Source of the DNA: Streptomyces sp. BA2
Lineage (GTDB): Bacteria > Actinomycetota > Actinomycetes > Streptomycetales > Streptomycetaceae
Direction of reading: 5' to 3'
DNA length: 64,000 nt
Assembly: GCF_009769735.1 (NCBI RefSeq)
Contig: NZ_WSRO01000002.1
Span: 9,101,001-9,165,000 of the forward strand
Below, in pieces: positions 44,271 through 52,606 of this stretch (the stretch's first letter is position 1; each line of letters starts with the position of its first letter). The position numbers were made by a program, and so were the translations under genes. The notes beneath the pieces were generated by a model, which saw nothing but the letters and a program-made list of their open reading frames with translations, was not told where the DNA came from and made no database searches.

Positions 44271-45179
44271 CTACGCAGCCCAGCCCCCCCTGCGCCCCAG
44301 TCGTGGCAAGCAGAACTGGTCATCTTCGTCAGGCCCCCCAGCTACTGACCCGAGTGAGCGGGGCTCGCCTGCGCCCCGCACCCCGCACACCGCCAACACC
44401 CCGGCGGCACTACCGCCTGACATCTCGCGCCGCACCAAGGTGAGGACGGCCTGGACGAGGCTTGTGATACGGCTGGTAGAGCATCGCAGTTTGCGCATGA
44501 GCCGCCAGGTTTTGAGGGCGGCCATGGCCTGTTCGACGAGTGCACGGATCTTCGCGTGTGAGCAGTTGACGGCCCGCTGGCCAGGGGAGAGAGTCTCCCA
44601 GCGCCCCCAGTAGGGAACTCGCACGGTGCCGCCGACGCCCCGGTAGCCCTTGTCGGCCCAGCATTCCACCCCAGCCCCCGCCAGGGCACCGATGATGCCG
44701 TGGGTTCGCGCGGCCTTGATGTCGTGGACGGATCCCGGCAGCGCGGGCGAGGCCCACAGCAGCCGTCCTGCCGGGTCGGCGATCACCTGCACGTTCATGC
44801 CGTGCTTCTTATGTTTCCCGGAGTAGAAGGGTCGGTCGGCGGTGATTCGGTCGATCGGCAGCAGCGTGCCGTCCAGGATCACGAACGCCTTGCCGGAGGC
44901 TGTCCTCACCGCCTCGGCGAGGGTCGGAGCCAGAGCGGCCAGGACGTCGACGGCCTCGGCGATGTACCGGTAGGCGGTGGTGGTGCCCACACCGAACCCG
45001 GCGGCGAGCTGGGCGTAGGTATGGCCGCATCGTAGATGAGCCAGCACGAGCGGCGCCTGCCGCCCGGCGGCCAGCCGGCGCCATCGCGTCCCTTGCGCAA
45101 GACGACGTGCGGTCAACTCACGGGCGAGGAAGCGCAGAGCGGAGGCGGACAGATCGGCCCCGGCTGGGTAGATGAGCAT
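44271..45179 (-). CDS. IS5-family transposase (DDE_Tnp_4 type), C-terminus replaced by flank
   Basis: 302 residues. N-terminal helix-turn-helix 'LRCGHTYAQLAAGFGVGTTT' followed by 'AFVILDGTLLPIDRITADRP' (first Asp), 'LPGSVHDIKAARTHGIIGAL' (second Asp) and 'HAKIRALVEQAMAALKTWRL' (Glu). The natural C-terminus after 'SLVQAVLTL' is short; here it runs on 50 residues into unrelated sequence (VRREMSGGSAAGVLAVCGVR), so the element is probably 3'-truncated near 44440. Catalytic residues are intact. A relic of the same family is at 47353-47607. Confidence 0.75.
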   Translation of the reverse strand: MLIYPAGADLSASALRFLARELTARRLAQGTRWRRLAAGRQAPLVLAHLRCGHTYAQLAAGFGVGTTTAYRYIAEAVDVLAALAPTLAEAVRTASGKAFVILDGTLLPIDRITADRPFYSGKHKKHGMNVQVIADPAGRLLWASPALPGSVHDIKAARTHGIIGALAGAGVECWADKGYRGVGGTVRVPYWGRWETLSPGQRAVNCSHAKIRALVEQAMAALKTWRLMRKLRCSTSRITSLVQAVLTLVRREMSGGSAAGVLAVCGVRGAGEPRSLGSVAGGPDEDDQFCLPRLGRRGGWAA

Positions 45180-45496
45180 CCGGAAAGCTCCTGGCAGGAC
45201 GGCTTGGACTCGACACGCACCCGTCTACCAGGAGCTGCTCTACGCCCGGACCCTGCCCTCACCCCAGTGGCACCGCTCCGCACGCAGGTTGAGGAAACCT
45301 CAGTGGGTGTTGGTGTGAGGGAGCGCGCGCGGAAGTGCTCGGCGCTGATCACGAGCGCGGGACGGCAGTCGAAGCGACACCGATCCCCTTCGTGCCAGCG
45401 TCGTGCCCGGCTACCTGCGAGCCGGGCGCGAGCTGGATTCGGTCGAGCTCGCTGCTCAGGGCCGACTCGGACTCCCCTCCGGTGTGCTCACTGTGC
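45180..45496. other. Spacer without a recognised gene
   Basis: About 300 bp between the IS5 transposase start and the ArsR gene end. No domain or terminator I can name. Confidence 0.35.
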
Positions 45497-45832
45497 TCAG
45501 CAAGGAGCGGTACCGCCCGGGGGCTCTGTTCCCAGGAGCGCGAGCAGCCCGGGGAATCTCTTCTCGATGTCCGCGCGTCGTAGACGGATGCCCTTGCGGT
45601 TGCCGTAGTCGATCTCGTCAATGAGACCTGCCTCGCGCAGGACGCGGAAGTGATGGGTCTGGTTCTGCTTCGAGATCGGAAGATCGAACGAGTTGCAGCC
45701 CCGCTCGTTGTCGCTGCGGTCGGCGGCCAACTGCGTCAACACCGAACGACGGTTCTCGTCGGCGAGGGCGCGAAACACCACACCCAGATCGAGCGCATCG
45801 GCCTCCGGACCGACCAGGTTCTTCCCGGCCAC
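45497..45832 (-). CDS. ArsR-family transcriptional regulator
   Basis: 111 residues from GTG 45832 (AGKNLVGPEADALDLGVVFR), with AAGGGGG 8 bases upstream. The winged helix is clear: 'RALADENRRSVLTQLAADRS', 'LPISKQNQTHHFRVLREAGL' (recognition helix) and 'IDEIDYGNRKGIRLRRADIE' (wing). No ELCVC-type metal site, so a metal sensor is unlikely; a small-molecule or redox sensor of the HTH_20 group fits better. It is divergent from a flavin monooxygenase with two identical-type operators between them. Confidence 0.88.
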   Translation of the reverse strand: MAGKNLVGPEADALDLGVVFRALADENRRSVLTQLAADRSDNERGCNSFDLPISKQNQTHHFRVLREAGLIDEIDYGNRKGIRLRRADIEKRFPGLLALLGTEPPGGTAPC

Positions 45833-45845
45833 GCGGCACCCCCTT

Positions 45846-45869
45846 CAGGTACAACTTGAATTGTACCTG
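45846..45869. promoter_or_regulatory. Operator 1 of the ArsR/monooxygenase pair
   Basis: Palindrome CAGGTACAA-N6-TTGTACCTG, centred 25 bp before the ArsR start. Perfect symmetry over nine bases per arm. Confidence 0.75.
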
Positions 45870-45886
45870 AAGGATGTGCTCCACTG

Positions 45887-45908
45887 AGGTACAAAATGTT
45901 TTGTACCT
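45887..45908. promoter_or_regulatory. Operator 2 of the ArsR/monooxygenase pair
   Basis: Palindrome AGGTACAAAA-TG-TTTTGTACCT, the same AGGTACAA/TTGTACCT half-sites as operator 1; centre-to-centre distance is 40 bp, close to four helical turns, so two dimers could bind the same face. Confidence 0.75.
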
Positions 45909-46003
45909 TGGTCCGATTGCGCTGCCCCGTGCCGCCGCGCCCTGAGCCCCGGCCCCGGCACTCACCGGGGGCCTGGTCATCGACACTCCGAGAGGTCATC
46001 GTC

Positions 46004-47146
46004 ATGAAGAAGCCCGAGGTGCTGATAGTCGGTGCCGGAATCGCCGGGCCCGCGCTCGCGTACTGGCTCTCCCGGAATGGATACCGGCCGACGGTCGTCG
46101 AACACGCCCGGCAGCTGCGCTCCGGTGGCAGCGCGATCGTCGTGAAGGGGCCCGCGATCCCGGTCGCGGACCGCATGGGCATCCTCCCGCAGCTCCGCGA
46201 GCTCGCCACCCGCAATCGGTCGCTGACCCTGCTCGACCCCGGCGGCAGGCGAATCCTGCAACTCCCGCTCACCTCGGACGAGGCACCGACGGTCGAGGTG
46301 ACCCGAGCCGACCTGTCCGAGGTGCTCCACCGGTCGGCGCAGACCGAGGCCGAGTTCCTGTTCGACGACACGGTCACCGCTCTCGACCAGGACGAAGGCG
46401 GGGTCGACGTCACCTTCCGGCGGTCCGCGCCACGGCGCTTCGACCTGGTAGTCGGTGCCGACGGGATGCACTCCACCGTACGGCGCCTGGTATTCGGACC
46501 CGAGCGGCAGTTCGCGAGCGACCTGGGCCTGTACGGCGCGACCGTCCCGCTGGAACCCGACGCCATCGAGGACCCGACCGAGATGACGATGCTGACCGTG
46601 CCGAACCGGATGCTGGTCCTCCACCCCTCGCGGACCACTCCGCTCGCGATCTTCACCTTCCGGGCCGCGCAGCCGGCGCCCCACGACCGCAAGAACATCG
46701 CCCTTCACAAGCAGACCGTGGCCGACGCCTACGCCGACGTGCGGTGGCGGGCACCGGAACTCGTGACGGCGTTCCTCGACCACCCGGCTCCGTTCTTCGA
46801 CCCCCTGACCACCGTCCGGGTGCCCTCGTGGTCCCGCGGACGGGTCGTACTGCTCGGGGACGCGGCGGCGGCGACAGCCCTGCTGGGTGACGGGTCCAGC
46901 ATGGCGATGGCGGGCGCGTACGCCCTCGCAGAAGAGCTCGCCGCCCATCCCGGTGATCACGCCCGCGCCTTCGCCGCCTACGAGTCGCGGCTCCGCCGTG
47001 AGGTAGGCCCGCGGCAGCGACGCGTCGGTCTGCTCTCCAGGCTCATGGTGCCCCGCACCCGGCCGGGCCTCGCGGTGCGCAACGCGGTGGGCCGCGCGGT
47101 CGGTCGCACGAACCGGATCACCTCTCGCGAAGCCGCGAACCGGTAG
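46004..47146 (+). CDS. FAD-dependent monooxygenase (tetracycline-hydroxylase-like)
   Basis: 380 residues. FAD-binding 'VLIVGAGIAGPALAYWLSRN', DG motif 'FDLVVGADGMHSTVRRLVFG' and GD motif 'RGRVVLLGDAAAATALLGDG' (in TetX-type enzymes the GD region reads GDAAHxxxPxxGxG; here 'TALLGDGSSMAMAGAYALAE'). Resembles TetX/PhzS-type class A hydroxylases acting on polyketides or aromatic xenobiotics. ATG 46004 has AGAGG 8 bases upstream. Regulated by the divergent ArsR gene through the two palindromes, suggesting an inducible detoxification or tailoring step. Confidence 0.88.
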   Translation: MKKPEVLIVGAGIAGPALAYWLSRNGYRPTVVEHARQLRSGGSAIVVKGPAIPVADRMGILPQLRELATRNRSLTLLDPGGRRILQLPLTSDEAPTVEVTRADLSEVLHRSAQTEAEFLFDDTVTALDQDEGGVDVTFRRSAPRRFDLVVGADGMHSTVRRLVFGPERQFASDLGLYGATVPLEPDAIEDPTEMTMLTVPNRMLVLHPSRTTPLAIFTFRAAQPAPHDRKNIALHKQTVADAYADVRWRAPELVTAFLDHPAPFFDPLTTVRVPSWSRGRVVLLGDAAAATALLGDGSSMAMAGAYALAEELAAHPGDHARAFAAYESRLRREVGPRQRRVGLLSRLMVPRTRPGLAVRNAVGRAVGRTNRITSREAANR

Positions 47147-47352
47147 ACCAGGTCGGCACAGACCGGTCACCGGTCGGTGCGCAGCTCCGCGGTAGCTCTC
47201 AGCCGGGTCGGCGCCGCCATGTCCGACGAGCCCGGCTCGGCGTGGTAGGTCATCGCCGATGCGGCAGGTCGGCTGCTGTCGGCCTCACCCACCGTTCCCG
47301 GCGCTCGCCGCGACATGGGCGCTGCCGGTGACTACGCCCCCGCGACGCGGAG

Positions 47353-47607
47353 GTGAAGTGCTGGGCGGACAAGGCGTATCAAGGCGTATCAAGGCGCCGA
47401 CGGCACCATACGGGTGCCCTTCCGCGGCTGGCGTCTCAAGCTGCGGCAACGTCGGCACAACACACCCACGCCAGGATCCGTGGCCTCGGCGAGCAAGCCA
47501 TGGCCGCCCTGAAGGGCTGGCGCCTCCCGCGGAAACTCCGCTGTAGCACCAACCGGGTCACCGCCATCGTGAAGACCATCCCCGCCCTTCGTCACGCCTC
47601 AACCTGA
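47353..47607 (+). pseudogene. IS5-family transposase C-terminal relic
   Basis: 'KCWADKAYQGV' (second-Asp loop) and, after a frame change, 'RIRGLGEQAMAALKGWRLPR' and 'KLRCSTNRVTAIVKTIPALR' with a stop after HAST: the same family as 44271-45179. It shows where the natural C-terminus lies. A short local duplication (CAAGGCGTAT twice at 47368-47391) is present. Confidence 0.65.
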
Positions 47608-47655
47608 GGTTGGAAAAGGCTCATTGACCCGCCCCCGGGCGATTCCAGCCAGCGC

Positions 47656-48318
47656 TTACTCGCTGAATGCGGCCGCCAGCCAGGTCCGCCAGACGTGACG
47701 CGTATTCGGCACCTCGGGGCGGTCCAGGAGCCAGAGCACGTACCCGGCATGGCGCCGAGCCCAGGGATTGTCCGAACGGGCGGCCGTTTCAAGCCTGCCG
47801 CGCAGGTCGCCACAGTCCACAGCTCGGGCCACGCGCACGTACTCGCGGTCCTTGCAGCGGTATGGCCGCTGGACAACGATCTCGATCAGGTCCACAAGCT
47901 TGGTTCTGGCCATCTCATCGTGGTGAGCGACAGCCACATCTCGAATGAGGCTCTGCTTCGCGCCCCATGCCTTGGCGTGCCGTGTCCACTCCTGCGGATA
48001 TCTCGCCTCCCACTCCAGGAAGAGCAGTACGTAGGGGAGACCCGGCCACGCGACGATGTCTGAACCGGCCGGCCGGTCCCACAACCCGTCGGGCAGCGAA
48101 TACCCGCGGACCTTCTGGTAGTTCCTGCTCGCCGCCATCCGCCCCAGCGAAAACCTCCGTCGCCACGTCTTGGCGAGCCGATCCCAGGCGTCCTGGGTGT
48201 TCCTCTCCGCGTCAGCCAGACGAACAAGGGCCGCAGCACGTTCAGCCGGGTCGCTTGCTATCAGCCCGTACGCCCACCCCAGCCGCTCGTGCCACACATC
48301 GGCACCATCGATGCTCAC
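47656..48318 (-). CDS. Hypothetical protein
   Basis: 220 residues from GTG 48316-48318 with GGGAG 6 bases upstream. Helical and Trp-rich: 'VWHERLGWAYGLIASDPAER', 'RNTQDAWDRLAKTWRRRFSL', 'WPGLPYVLLFLEWEARYPQE', ending 'RHVWRTWLAAAFSE'. Length and composition look like a real gene, but I cannot name the family. Frame extends upstream to 48420 in IS-derived sequence; the GTG is preferred. Flanked by transposase debris on both sides. Confidence 0.6.
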   Translation of the reverse strand: MSIDGADVWHERLGWAYGLIASDPAERAAALVRLADAERNTQDAWDRLAKTWRRRFSLGRMAASRNYQKVRGYSLPDGLWDRPAGSDIVAWPGLPYVLLFLEWEARYPQEWTRHAKAWGAKQSLIRDVAVAHHDEMARTKLVDLIEIVVQRPYRCKDREYVRVARAVDCGDLRGRLETAARSDNPWARRHAGYVLWLLDRPEVPNTRHVWRTWLAAAFSE

Positions 48319-48529
48319 GTCCGCTCCCTCATCACCGGGTAAATCATGCTCTACGTCAAACCGAAACCGGCCCTCATTTACCCCGGTGAAGCACCGCACA
48401 CCGTCAGCCGTTGGCAGCACGGTGACAAGAAGCCTGCCTTTGAACGCGTAACACGATGGCTCGTCGGCGTACTGACCGCTTCTGTGGTATCACCTCAGGG
48501 TGTACGGACTCGGTTGACACCGACGAGCT

Positions 48530-48832
48530 GCCCGGCGTGTACCGCAACGAAGCGACCGGCGGCGAGTTCGGGGCGCTGTCGCGGGCGGCCAGGCCGTCCG
48601 GCCACCAGCGGGATGCCGTCGACCAGGCTGAGCGTCTGCGTGAGATTGACGTTCGCCGCAGCGGTGATACGCGGACCGCGACCGCCGCCCGGTCGGACAG
48701 GTTCTCAGCGAACTGCAGCACCGAGACCAGCGCGAGCTGCCCCGTCGACAGCCCCGGCCTGCCGTCGTCGGGGTACAGAACGGCGAACTCCTCGTCCTCG
48801 AACAAGAAATCCAACCGGTCCCGGATGAGCAT
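48530..48832 (-). pseudogene. Mosaic of IS1182-type and IS5-type transposase fragments
   Basis: 48700-48832 encodes MLIRDRLDFLFEDEEFAVLY, 'PDDGRPGLSTGQLALVSVLQ' and 'FAENLSDRAA', the N-terminus of IS1182 transposases. It is joined directly to a piece in another frame, 'TAAANVNLTQTLSLVDGIPL' and 'VAGRPGRPRQRPE', which belongs inside an IS5-type transposase (N-x-N-D-V-T-Q ... GRPGRPRxRP). The junction lies near 48695. Confidence 0.6.
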
Positions 48833-48850
48833 GGCCGGGGTGCCTTTCGG

Positions 48851-49003
48851 TTAGAGGGTGTCGGCGGGGCAGGCGGGGGAGGTGGCTTGCGGGGCGGGCT
48901 TGAGGGTGTCGGGGTCGTCCAGAGCGATCATCGTTCCTACGCCGGCCGCGGTGAGGGCGAGGGCGGCGAGGGTGGGGACGATGGTGCGGGGTGGGACTTT
49001 CAC
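48851..49003 (-). CDS. Small single-pass membrane or secreted protein
   Basis: 50 codons from GTG 49001-49003 with AAGGA 7 bases upstream. The N-terminal half is a hydrophobic segment (IVPTLAALALTAAGVGTMIA after two basic residues), the rest a short polar tail DDPDTLKPAPQATSPACPAD. Too short for standard calling; the ribosome binding site, signal-like sequence and strand-consistent codon use support it. Function unknown. Confidence 0.45.
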   Translation of the reverse strand: MKVPPRTIVPTLAALALTAAGVGTMIALDDPDTLKPAPQATSPACPADTL

Positions 49004-49328
49004 GCGGTGTCCTTCGGGTGGGGCGGCTGCCCCAAAGGGCAGCGTCCTTGCGGGCGTCGCGGATCCGGGTAGCTCGCGCGTGGGTTCGACTCCGCATCGG
49101 GATCTTTGCTGGAGGAGTCCTACATTCCTACTGCGGTCAAGAGGCCGTCTTCAGGAGGAGCGATCATCAGTCATCCAGTTCGCGGAACCGTCCAGTCCTG
49201 GTCCCTGGAACCTGGTGAGTCTGTCCTCTTCAGGCCTGGTGGCCCCGGCGTCCGACTGGGAGAACGGTGGCGACGAAGACGCGGGCGGCGGCGAGGAGCA
49301 ATGCATCCGTATCGAGTTTGACCATGGT
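49004..49328. other. Region with an unassigned small coding shard
   Basis: At 49160-49328 plus strand the frame 'VIQFAEPSSPGPWNLVSLSS' to 'GGGEEQCIRIEFDHG' (TGA just before the hairpin at 49329) looks like a short protein, with AGGAGG at 49155-49160, but no ordinary start codon is in the right place. Left unassigned. Confidence 0.3.
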
Positions 49329-49379
49329 TGAGATGCCGGGTGACCCCGGGCGGTACGTTCGAGGTCACCCGGCATCTCA
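49329..49379. terminator. Perfect 17-bp inverted repeat (hairpin)
   Basis: Arms 49329-49345 (TGAGATGCCGGGTGACC) and 49363-49379 (GGTCACCCGGCATCTCA) are exactly complementary around a 17-base loop. No T-tract, as is usual for Streptomyces terminators. It sits about 20 bp before a TTG-start gene and directly after a stop codon. Confidence 0.7.
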
Positions 49380-49399
49380 CATCGCGAAGGGGCTACGGC

Positions 49400-50028
49400 T
49401 TGGGCGAGAAGAAGTGGCGTAAGTGGCCCAGGAGTTCGCATCGCTATGTGGCCTCGTATGAGCCGCTAGGTGATCCGGAGCCGGACACCAGTGAGCGTGA
49501 CGCCTGTGATGAACGGGTTTCTGCGTTTCTTGGTGAGGTGTCGGAGCTGGCGTTCGAAGCCGGGCCTCGGGGGCTGGAGCTGTCCCGGGTCGATGTTGAG
49601 ACGGGCACCTGTCTGTTCCGCAGCGAGCCGGAGGCGGATCCCCGGGCTGTTATCCGCGAGACCGGAGGGCTGTCAGAAGCGGAGGTAGCGATGCCGGAAG
49701 GGCCGGAGGGGATGGTCCTTCCTGGATCTCCCCCGTGGTCGCATCTGGCGTGGCTGGTGGGGGAGTTGCCGTTCGTGTACTCGTTCCGCGATTACGGGCC
49801 GGAGGGGGTCCGGAGCTGCGCGGAGTGGATTCCCCTACCCGAGAGTGGGCGGATGTACTGGTCGACCACAACGGGGAACGGTGGCGGGTGCGGGTGGTGC
49901 TGGAGGGGCGCAGTGAGCCGCTGGAGTACCCGGGGATGGTGATCGGTGAGCTGTTCGGGGCGGGTGAGCACCGCAAGCGGGGGTTCCGGAGTAAGCAGGC
50001 TCCGTATCTGATCGACCCAGGACTCTAG
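49400..50028 (+). pseudogene. Hypothetical protein, frameshifted near its C-terminus
   Basis: TTG 49400 preceded by AAGGGG (7 bases) starts LGEKKWRKWPRSSHRYVASY. The frame reads coherently to 'DYGPEGVRSCAEWIPLPE' (about 49845); from there the next frame is the coherent one, 'REWADVLVDHNGERWRVRVV' and 'LEYPGMVIGELFGAGEHRKR' to the TAG at 50026-50028. A single indel near 49835-49850 explains it. The intact ancestor would be about 208 residues. Family unknown. Confidence 0.5.
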
Positions 50029-50547
50029 AGGGGCGAACGTCGTCGGGGCCACTGTTTCTCCCTTTGGGCAGTGCCCGAAGAGGCAATGGCGACCGCCCCT
50101 GGCTCTTCCGGGGGCGAGTAGACGAAAACTGAAGCCGGTAGCCGGTAGCCGGTAGCCGGTAGCCGGTAGCCGGTAGCCGGTAGCCGATAGGCATAGCCGC
50201 TGCCGCAGTTCTTGCCGGCGCTGCACCCGCGAATGCCGCGCCTGAGCAGCAGCGTGACAGGCCCGCAGCTTCACCGGTTTCTCAAGCAGAGTCGGCCGAG
50301 GTCCTTTGGTGTCGTGCGGATGCTGCTGGTCAATCCGGGCCGAGCGTGACGTCGGGCGCTGAGACCTGGTTGTGGTCTTCGGGCCCGACGTTGTCGTGCC
50401 GGAGCGGGTGCCATGTCGTTGTAGCCGAGGGTGTCGGGGGCGGGCCGCCGCCTCACGCGTCCCTGGTGAGCCGCCACCGAGCCTGAGAGTGAGACCTGCG
50501 TTCGACCCGGGCAAGGGCCCGAAGTGCCCTGCATCTAGGGTGAGGTT
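50029..50547. other. Intergenic region with a heptamer array
   Basis: About 520 bp with no gene. Holds the 7-bp tandem array at 50134-50189 and several short palindromic GC-rich stretches near 50030-50110 and 50380-50470 that might serve as terminators for the flanking genes. Confidence 0.45.
50134..50189. repeat. GCCGGTA x8 tandem heptamer array
   Basis: Seven perfect GCCGGTA units and a final GCCGATA. Unit and uniform spacing show slippage-type repeat; not CRISPR, since there are no spacers. Confidence 0.9.
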
Positions 50548-50997
50548 GTGCATCGTTTCGAGGTCGTGACAGCTGTCGCCGCACCCCCGCACCAGGTGTT
50601 CGCGGTATGCCTGAACGTCGAGGCGCACACCCGCTCGATGGCCGAATCGTCGGAGCGAGCAGTTGGCGGCAAGACCCGGGGCGAGCTGGCGCTCGGCGAC
50701 ACGGTGACCTTCCAGGCTCGCCATCTCGGCCTGACCTGGCGGCTCAAGGCCCGCATCACCTCCTACGACCGGCCCCGATGTTTTGTGGACGAGCAGGAGT
50801 CCGGACCCTTCAAGCGATGGCGTCATGCCCACCACTTCGAGCCGGACGGCGCCGGCGGCACCATCATGAGAGACGTCATCGACTTCGCCTCACCGCTGGG
50901 GCCTGTCGGACGCATCGTCGACAGACTCCTCCTGAGCCGGTATATGCCCCACCTCATCAGGATCCGCAACGCCTACCTGGCCAGCACTTTCGACTGA
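50548..50997 (+). CDS. SRPBCC (START/Bet v1-like) family protein
   Basis: 149 residues from GTG 50548. Opens 'HRFEVVTAVAAPPHQVFAVC' and continues 'LALGDTVTFQARHLGLTWRL' and 'HAHHFEPDGAGGTIMRDVID', with the long C-terminal helix 'PVGRIVDRLLLSRYMPHLIR' of the fold. These proteins bind hydrophobic ligands in a cavity; many single-domain actinobacterial members are uncharacterised. Monocistronic. The GAGG preceding the GTG is close (2 bases), so the start is reasonably but not firmly fixed. Confidence 0.85.
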   Translation: MHRFEVVTAVAAPPHQVFAVCLNVEAHTRSMAESSERAVGGKTRGELALGDTVTFQARHLGLTWRLKARITSYDRPRCFVDEQESGPFKRWRHAHHFEPDGAGGTIMRDVIDFASPLGPVGRIVDRLLLSRYMPHLIRIRNAYLASTFD

Positions 50998-51065
50998 GTG
51001 GCTGGGCCAGGCATCCCTGCTCCGCTGCATACGCCCCGCGCCGCCGGTGGATCGAGGCGGACGCG

Positions 51066-51289
51066 ATGCGCCTGTGCCCAACAGAGCAACCCGCCGGGCA
51101 GAGCACCAGGGCCCGAATTGACAAGCGGACCGCGAATTCCTACCGGCTTGTCGGGAAGAAGGGCGGCAAGAACGATGTCCTGACCCAGACCGCCACCGAA
51201 AAGGACAACAACCAAGAGAAGATGGCCAACTGGAAGAAGCACAAGGGCCGGCAAGTACTACATCGTTTTCTGGCACAAGGCGGCAGGCA
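51066..51289. other. Unassigned shard next to the IS5 end
   Basis: Plus-strand sequence 'ARIDKRTANSYRLVGKKGGK' and 'LTQTATEKDNNQEKMANWKK' looks like the inside of a protein but has no start or recognised family. It reads into the transposase tail at 51290. Confidence 0.3.
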
Positions 51290-51428
51290 AGAAGACGACC
51301 GGCAGCGCGGTAACGGCCTCCATCACGCCGTCCAGGTCCACACGCACAATCTCGCCCTCGCGTCATGAACAGATAACCCAGGCCATCCGCCCTGACCTGC
51401 CCGAACACGTTCTTGTGCAACACGCTTT
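51290..51428 (+). pseudogene. IS5-type transposase C-terminal tail and IS end (left flank copy)
   Basis: Plus-strand 'RQRGNGLHHAVQ' then 'VHTHNLALAS' with TGA at 51366-51368, followed by about 55 bp of IS end finishing near GTGCAACACGCTTTTAGG. The same tail in opposite orientation is at 57178-57335, so the two ends face each other across a 5.8-kb segment. Confidence 0.6.
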
Positions 51429-51655
51429 TAGGCGGGCTCCTTGAGCAGGGGGCCTGCCAGCGAACGTGTCACATCTTCGCTGATGGGGCCCCTCACCACA
51501 CTCGCCACTCGCCCCTGCCGGTCGATGAACACCGTGAACGGAATCCCCGTACCCGTCACACCCCTCGGCAGCTTCACCGCCGGCTCAGCACTACACTCGG
51601 ACAGCGCCACACCCGCCACCATGACCGCCGCAGCAGCCCACGCGATCTTCTTCAT
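51428..51655 (-). pseudogene. Thioredoxin-like lipoprotein with internal deletion
   Basis: 75 residues. N-terminus MKKIAWAAAAVMVAGVALSE plus CSAEPAVKLP is a lipoprotein signal whose lipobox reads LSEC (Glu at -1, unusual; Gly or Ala expected). The rest, 'RGVTGTGIPFTVFIDRQGRV' and 'ASVVRGPISEDVTRSLAGPL', is the cis-Pro loop and last strands of a TlpA/ResA-type thioredoxin domain. The first half with the CxxC is missing. So about 100 residues have been removed. Confidence 0.5.
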
Positions 51656-51830
51656 GGCGGGTAAGTCTCCCAGGGCGTAATCCGCCACCCCGCACCCGGG
51701 ACTGTCAAAGGAACGGGCTGTTCCGTAGCGGGTGTTGACGCCTTCGGTGCGGCCGTTGTGGCGGGGCAGGGTGACTCCGGCGATCATCGGAAGCTGACGA
51801 GGGCGATCGTGGTCGCCGACCTCGGGCACG
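51656..51830 (-). pseudogene. Possible ISL3-type transposase shard
   Basis: Minus-strand 'GVTLPRHNGRTEGVNTRY' resembles the 'S-N-G-x-T-E-G-x-N' motif (catalytic Glu) near the end of ISL3 transposases. The sequence after it is unrelated. Too short to be sure. Confidence 0.35.
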
Positions 51831-52120
51831 TCTAGATCAAGCGCAGCAACACGGCCCAGGCCCTTGCCACTTGGAACGACTTCCTCGACTGCGCCACGGC
51901 GTGCAGCCCGTCCGCATCGACGACGGCATCAGCAACATCGGCGCCCGCCTCCCGCTCATCACCGACACCGCGGGCGCGGTGGCGCCCGGCCTCGCCTCCC
52001 GCAGCTGACTCGCACCCCGAAGACTCCGGGGCGGGGGCCAAGACGGCCGTGACGGCCCGCCCTGGCCACATCCACCCCGTGTGCTCATCTAGGTGCGGCT
52101 GACGCTCGGCGGGTCGGCTC
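51831..52120. other. No gene identified
   Basis: About 290 bp. Plus-strand 'GVQPVRIDDGISNIGARLPL' and 'ITDTAGAVAPGLASRS' with a stop at about 52006 is coherent but has no start nearby; probably a gene remnant. Confidence 0.3.
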
Positions 52121-52606
52121 TCATGCGGTCTGGTACCACTTCTGGTACATGTTGTCCGGCCCGCAGGCGCGGCCGTACACCTCGCCGGCGGCATTCGCGT
52201 CCAGGCAGTTCCCTCCACCGTCGCCGACGGTGCTCAACATGCCGTCTCCGACCTGCCGCCACTTCGCGAAGTCCTGCGGGCAGCCATGTCCCGGCTCGAC
52301 GCCTTGAACTACCCCATTGCCCATCCACAGGCAGAGGCCCGTCCCGACGTTCACCCACTGGTCTCCACCGGCAACGGGCCGGACGTCCCACTGCTGGTTG
52401 GCGTTGTTCGGCGTGCACGGGCGCGCGAGGATCTCACTTCCCTCCCCGCCGTCCAGGCACAGTCCGGTGGCCTTGTTGAACACGCTGATCACGCCTGCTT
52501 TCTTCGTGACCTCTGCCTGCGCACCATTCGCGATTCCGGCTCCCGCCGTCAGAGTGAGTGCGGCGGCAGCCGCGACAATTGCGGACCTTTTGATGGTCGT
52601 GTACAT
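52121..52606 (-). CDS. Secreted ricin-type beta-trefoil lectin
   Basis: 161 residues. Sec signal peptide MYTTIKRSAIVAAAAALTLT plus AGAGIANGAQA, cleavage near 30. The mature protein is a single R-type lectin domain with repeats 'ISVFNKATGLCLDGGEGSEI', 'ANQQWDVRPVAGGDQWVNVG', 'GLCLWMGNGVVQGVEPGHGC' and 'GGNCLDANAAGEVYGRACGP', each subdomain carrying the Q-x-W or C-L-D elements; six Cys should pair. GAGGAG precedes the ATG by about 10 bases. Likely binds extracellular carbohydrate; no catalytic domain attached. Confidence 0.85.
   Translation of the reverse strand: MYTTIKRSAIVAAAAALTLTAGAGIANGAQAEVTKKAGVISVFNKATGLCLDGGEGSEILARPCTPNNANQQWDVRPVAGGDQWVNVGTGLCLWMGNGVVQGVEPGHGCPQDFAKWRQVGDGMLSTVGDGGGNCLDANAAGEVYGRACGPDNMYQKWYQTA

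Noticed and set aside
45736..47170. Minus-strand long frames over the flavin monooxygenase
   Set aside because: Antisense shadows; the plus-strand protein has FAD motifs and operators match it.
50134..50189. Possible CRISPR array
   Set aside because: Seven-base units follow each other without spacers; it is a simple tandem repeat.
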